This document shows, in pieces, positions 6,091-9,296 of a DNA stretch of 9,296 nt. The notes below the pieces were generated by a model that saw nothing but the letters and a program-made list of their open reading frames with translations, had not been told where the DNA came from and ran no database searches. How positions within the stretch are numbered: position 1 is the stretch's first letter; each line of letters opens with the position of its first letter. Source of the DNA: Pirellulales bacterium (GTDB lineage Bacteria; Planctomycetota; Planctomycetia; Pirellulales; Thermoguttaceae); NCBI GenBank assembly GCA_030607895.1, contig JAUWJC010000128.1, positions 1 through 9,296 on the forward strand, read 5' to 3'. The position numbers were made by a program, and so were the translations under genes.

Positions 6091-6116
6091 GAGTATTCTG
6101 CTAGAATAGTATACTC
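6091..6116. promoter_or_regulatory. Possible promoter/operator with nested inverted repeats
   Basis: In the divergent region between the cyclase and the radical SAM gene, GAGTAT (6091-6096) pairs with ATACTC (6111-6116), and TATTCT (6094-6099) pairs with AGAATA (6103-6108). TGCTAGAAT (6099-6107) resembles an extended -10 box on the + strand and TATACT (6109-6114) a -10 box on the - strand, but neither has a good -35. It is A/T-rich against a GC-rich background, 28 bp from the cyclase start. This is inference only. Confidence 0.25.
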
Positions 6117-6152
6117 CACGAGGTCAAGGATTGCGCTTTGGGGGTGAAATAG

Positions 6153-6180
6153 TCAGTTATCAGTTATCAGTTATCAGTAG
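6153..6180. repeat. Heptad array TCAGTTA x3 + TCAGTAG
   Basis: Three perfect TCAGTTA units (6153-6159, 6160-6166, 6167-6173) are followed by TCAGTAG (6174-6180). On the other strand this is the CTGATAA unit of the array at 6343-6384, so the two arrays are inverted relative to each other and flank the 117-bp element. The whole 6064-6396 gap holds these repeats and no supported gene. Confidence 0.9.
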
Positions 6181-6298
6181 AGCAGACGCATGAATTAGTG
6201 TGGGCCTGCTCGTAGTGACCGCATTCATGCGGTTTTTCGGCTCTTGGCAGTGTCCGACCCGATGAATCGGGTCACTACGAACAATTTATGCGTCTGCT
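6181..6298. mobile_element. About 117-bp inverted-repeat element flanked by a 7-bp direct repeat
   Basis: Terminal inverted repeats are AGCAGACGCATGAATT (6181-6196) and AATTTATGCGTCTGCT (6283-6298), 15 of 16 paired. A second inner pair is CGTAGTGACC (6211-6220) with GGTCACTACG (6270-6279), and small hairpins CCGCATTCATGCGG (6219-6232) and CCCGATGAATCGGG (6258-6271) lie inside. TCAGTAG stands on both sides (6174-6180 and 6298-6304), with the T at 6298 shared. This is compatible with a target duplication but also with neighbouring heptad units. It encodes nothing; a non-autonomous MITE-like element is the simplest reading. Confidence 0.7.
6219..6237 (+). terminator. Weak hairpin plus T5 within the 117-bp element
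   Basis: CCGCATTCATGCGG followed by TTTTT at 6233-6237. The stem is only 5-6 bp, so it is at best a weak intrinsic stop on the + strand. If it works, it would insulate the radical SAM gene from upstream transcription. Confidence 0.25.
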
Positions 6299-6314
6299 CA
6301 GTAGTCAGTCCGGA

Positions 6315-6328
6315 GGCTCGCAAGAGCC
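6315..6328. other. Small GNRA-type hairpin
   Basis: GGCTC-GCAA-GAGCC forms a 5-bp stem closed by a GCAA tetraloop, about 70 nt before the radical SAM start codon. It may be part of the leader RNA of that gene; no further structure is recognised. Confidence 0.35.
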
Positions 6329-6342
6329 GTTGTTGCCAAACC

Positions 6343-6384
6343 CTGATAGCTGACAACTGACAACTGATAACTGACAACTGATAA
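6343..6384. repeat. Heptad array of six units just upstream of the radical SAM gene
   Basis: The units are CTGATAG, CTGACAA, CTGACAA, CTGATAA, CTGACAA, CTGATAA in strict 7-base phase. The array ends 12 nt before the ATG at 6397, so it lies where a ribosome binding site would be expected, and none is visible. Confidence 0.92.
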
Positions 6385-6396
6385 CCCGTACAGACC

Positions 6397-7616
<1,220 letters not shown>

Positions 7617-7628
7617 AGGCTATCCGAG

Positions 7629-7648
7629 CCGCGGTGTCCTCACCGCGG
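7629..7648. terminator. Perfect 8-bp GC hairpin in the convergent gap
   Basis: CCGCGGTG-TCCT-CACCGCGG is a perfect 8-bp stem with a 4-base loop, 42 nt after the radical SAM stop. No T-run follows, so a role as transcription stop is only possible. It could equally be another short palindromic repeat. Confidence 0.35.
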
Positions 7649-7665
7649 GTTGCGAAGAAAGCTGT

Positions 7666-7740
7666 AAAGCCGCGACCAGTGGTTGCGGTTCACTGGATAA
7701 ACTGGCAGTTCGAAGAACCGCGACCACCGGTCGCGGCTTT
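7666..7740. repeat. Inverted repeat of the GCCGCGACC/GGTCGCGGC family at the hpnE 3' end
   Basis: Arms 7666-7690 and 7716-7740 are reverse complements with two mismatches. Each arm is itself a near-palindrome (CCGCGACC-AGT-GGTTGCGG and CCGCGACC-ACC-GGTCGCGG). The right arm ends in CTTTAT and overlaps the hpnE stop codon (7739-7741). Lying between convergent genes, it could stop transcription from both sides. A related unit is at 4195-4218. Confidence 0.85.
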
Positions 7741-9115
7741 ATAGCAGCCATCGGGCCAGCCAGCTTGGCGGCAGGTCGTCGACCAGCACGCGGTCGGGCT
7801 TTCCGGCGGCCTTCAGAACTGCTTCGGCGGCCAGGTATCCGCTGCGGACGGCCCCTTCCATGGTTGCCGGCCAGCCAGTTGCCGTCCAATCGCCGGCGAG
7901 CACGAGGTTTGGGATGGGCGTTTGCTGCCCAGGGCGAAGCCGCTCGACACCCGGCCGCACCGAAAAGACGGCCCGTGGTTCCGTAACGACGCGGTGGCGG
8001 AGCAAGTCTGCCTGCCGGGCCGCCGGCCAAATCTCCCCAAGTTCCCCGACAACCTGGGCGACCACCTCTTCCCGGTCACGATCAGTCAACTTGTGCGACG
8101 CGCTGATGACGACCTGGTAGCGATGGGGCTCGTGGTTGAAAATCCATTGGCCCAATCGGCCCACCAGGATGGCGTGCGGCAGGGAAGTGATCGGCCGATC
8201 GAACCAAAGGTGTACGGCGGTTATCGGGGCCGCTTCGATTTCTTCTGCCCCGCACAGGCCGGGCAATGCGGCCAGCACGGCCCGCGACAGGATCGATCGG
8301 ACCTGCCCCCACGGCACGGCCACAATCAGATGGTCGAAATCGCGCCGTTGGCCGTCGGCCGACAGAAAGCCGTCAATACGCCTTTCGCTGCCGTCGATCC
8401 GCTTGATTCGCACACCCAAATGCACCCGCACGCCGTGCTCCCCGAGCCATGCCCCCACGCGCCGATCGAATATCTCGGCAAGCGGCAGTCGCGGCACGAT
8501 CAGTTGGTACGCCCGGGTGGAGGCAAGGAATCCGTCGACAAATACCTTTCGCGCGGCCCCCAGCGACACCCGGTCGAGCGTCTCGCCTAATGCACTGACC
8601 AACACAACCGACCAGAACCGCTCGATCGCCCCATCCGATTGACCATTCTCCCGGAGCCACCGGCCGATGGTTTGCCGGTCCCCATCTTCGGTGATGGCAT
8701 CTTCCGCGAGTGAAAGTCGGGCGAGCCGGCCCATGGCGCGGACGATGGACAGGCGCTGGCGAAACGTCAGATAGCCGAGCCGCATCAGGCCGGGTAGCAG
8801 GTGCAACGGTGCGGGTAGGCCCCGGGTGGCGGAGAAATCGTGCCGGGCCCCGTCGGGACCAAAAAAGTGCAGCCGCCGATGGCCCGCGAAACAATCGGCC
8901 ACGCCCGTGCGGCGGAAGAAATCGGCCAGGTTCGTGCAGCAACCCATGGCCAAGTGCTGGCAATTATCGACCCACCGGCCGGTTTGCGGGTCGCGAAACG
9001 AGCCGGCCCGACCTCCCAATCGGCGTCTGGCTTCGAACAACTCCACCTTCAACCCGCGCCGGCACAAAACCCCGGCCGCGGCCATGCCGGCCAATCCACC
9101 ACCAACAACGGCCAC
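7739..9115 (-). CDS. hpnE: HpnE-like FAD-dependent squalene-forming oxidoreductase
   Basis: A 458-residue flavoprotein of the amine oxidase/phytoene desaturase type. The N-terminal dinucleotide-binding motif VVGGGLAGMAAA (3-14) is followed by ELFEARRRLGGRAGSF (25-40) and DNCQHLAMGCCTNL, and the C-terminal FAD motif AGDWTATGWPATMEGAVRSG starts near 407. These fit HpnE, which in the HpnC-HpnD-HpnE route reduces hydroxysqualene to squalene. Gene order after hpnD agrees. A role in C30 carotenoid formation from squalene is the main alternative in planctomycetes. The start chosen is GTG 9113-9115. The frame is open further upstream through palindromic element copy 3 but has no ATG, GTG or TTG there before a TGA, so the native start was probably close to this point and may have been removed by the element. 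The stop is TAA. Confidence 0.87.
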   Translation of the reverse strand: MAVVGGGLAGMAAAGVLCRRGLKVELFEARRRLGGRAGSFRDPQTGRWVDNCQHLAMGCCTNLADFFRRTGVADCFAGHRRLHFFGPDGARHDFSATRGLPAPLHLLPGLMRLGYLTFRQRLSIVRAMGRLARLSLAEDAITEDGDRQTIGRWLRENGQSDGAIERFWSVVLVSALGETLDRVSLGAARKVFVDGFLASTRAYQLIVPRLPLAEIFDRRVGAWLGEHGVRVHLGVRIKRIDGSERRIDGFLSADGQRRDFDHLIVAVPWGQVRSILSRAVLAALPGLCGAEEIEAAPITAVHLWFDRPITSLPHAILVGRLGQWIFNHEPHRYQVVISASHKLTDRDREEVVAQVVGELGEIWPAARQADLLRHRVVTEPRAVFSVRPGVERLRPGQQTPIPNLVLAGDWTATGWPATMEGAVRSGYLAAEAVLKAAGKPDRVLVDDLPPSWLARWLL

Positions 9116-9296
9116 CCGGGCCGAAAAAGGGACCAGGTTTAATTTGTGCGAAGCACCCTCCGGGCCGCTCCGGCAAATTAAACCGGGTCCCTTTTTCGGC
9201 CTGCCGCCGTACCTGCCCGAGCAGTTCGTGATAGGTGGTCATCATCATGCCGAATACCCGCCGGCCGGCCGGTTCGAGGTAGTCGATCAAGTCGGC
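8964..9296 (-). CDS. hpnD: HpnD-like presqualene diphosphate synthase, 3' end only, abnormal C-terminus
   Basis: The frame enters from beyond the window edge, so the start is not seen. Its first residues, DYLEPAGRRVFGMMMTTYHE then LLGQVRRQAE, match the last helices of the squalene/phytoene synthase family, specifically HpnD-type enzymes that make presqualene diphosphate from two FPP. After QAE the frame enters palindromic element copy 3 (KGTRFNLPERPGG...QIKPGPFF) and then runs about 150 nt over the start of hpnE in another frame. That part encodes a low-quality tail (GGRCWWWIGRHGRGRG...) up to TAA 8964-8966. The usual short basic C-terminal tail of HpnD is not recognisable. The catalytic Asp-rich motifs lie outside the window. 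The identification rests on about 33 residues plus gene order. Confidence 0.72.
   Translation of the reverse strand, partial: ADLIDYLEPAGRRVFGMMMTTYHELLGQVRRQAEKGTRFNLPERPGGCFAQIKPGPFFGPGGRCWWWIGRHGRGRGFVPARVEGGVVRSQTPIGRSGRLVSRPANRPVGR
9119..9201. repeat. Palindromic element, copy 3, across the hpnD/hpnE junction
   Basis: Arms 9119-9146 and 9174-9201 are 28 bp with one mismatch; the outer sequence is GGCCGAAAAAGGGACC. It has the same orientation as copy 1 relative to the gene strand. In the hpnE frame it would read KKGPGLICR...KLNLVPFS, nearly identical to the copy 1 peptide; in the hpnD frame it reads EKGTRFNL...IKPGPFF. It ends 3 bp before the hpnE GTG. Confidence 0.95.

Noticed and set aside
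6064..6396. Riboswitch or structured RNA gene in the divergent gap
   Set aside because: The folding potential is explained by the inverted-repeat element and heptad arrays; no known aptamer core is recognised.

Overview
The window looks like accessory lipid-biosynthesis DNA from a GC-rich bacterium, most likely a planctomycete (Planctomycetota). The grounds are gene content and the style of the intergenic DNA: HpnD/HpnE-type squalene enzymes, a class II triterpene cyclase, a DUF116 + polyprenyl synthetase fusion, a bacterial protein-prenyltransferase-beta-like protein, weak or absent Shine-Dalgarno sequences, and many short repeats. The taxonomic assignment is inference, since there is no rRNA gene to check it against.

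Layout, left to right. Bases 1-122 hold a large perfect palindrome. A small DUF4288 protein (123-473, -) follows. Then comes a LolD-type ABC ATPase (515-1201, -) interrupted by an in-frame amber codon. A repeat cluster (1247-1329) separates it from a prenyltransferase/squalene-cyclase-repeat protein (1332-2264, -). After a heptad array (2272-2341) come a DUF116-polyprenyl synthetase fusion (2347-4119, -) and a squalene-hopene-cyclase-like protein (4246-6063, -). A 333-bp intergenic region full of repeats (6064-6396) leads to a radical SAM protein on the + strand (6397-7587). A repeat-rich convergent gap follows, then hpnE (7739-9115, -) and the 3' end of hpnD (8964-9296, -, running off the window).

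The genes form a plausible squalene/hopanoid locus. The polyprenyl synthetase would supply farnesyl diphosphate. HpnD (with HpnC, presumably outside the window) and HpnE would turn it into squalene, and the cyclase would turn squalene into a hopene-type product. The radical SAM protein may modify the product. The prenyltransferase-like protein and the ABC ATPase have unknown roles in the pathway.

The most unusual signal is repeat DNA. A palindromic element of about 75-90 bp occurs three times. It lies in frame inside the polyprenyl synthetase, in frame and in opposite orientation inside the cyclase, and across the hpnD/hpnE junction, where hpnD has lost its normal end and runs about 150 bp into hpnE. 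The element stays open in more than one frame and resembles in behaviour the Rickettsia palindromic elements that insert into proteins. At least four other short-repeat families (heptad arrays, a GCCGCAAGCGGC hairpin, a GCCGCGACC/GGTCGCGGC palindrome, a 117-bp inverted-repeat element) sit at gene edges. They are often within 0-5 nt of stop codons and sometimes supply the stop or a possible start.
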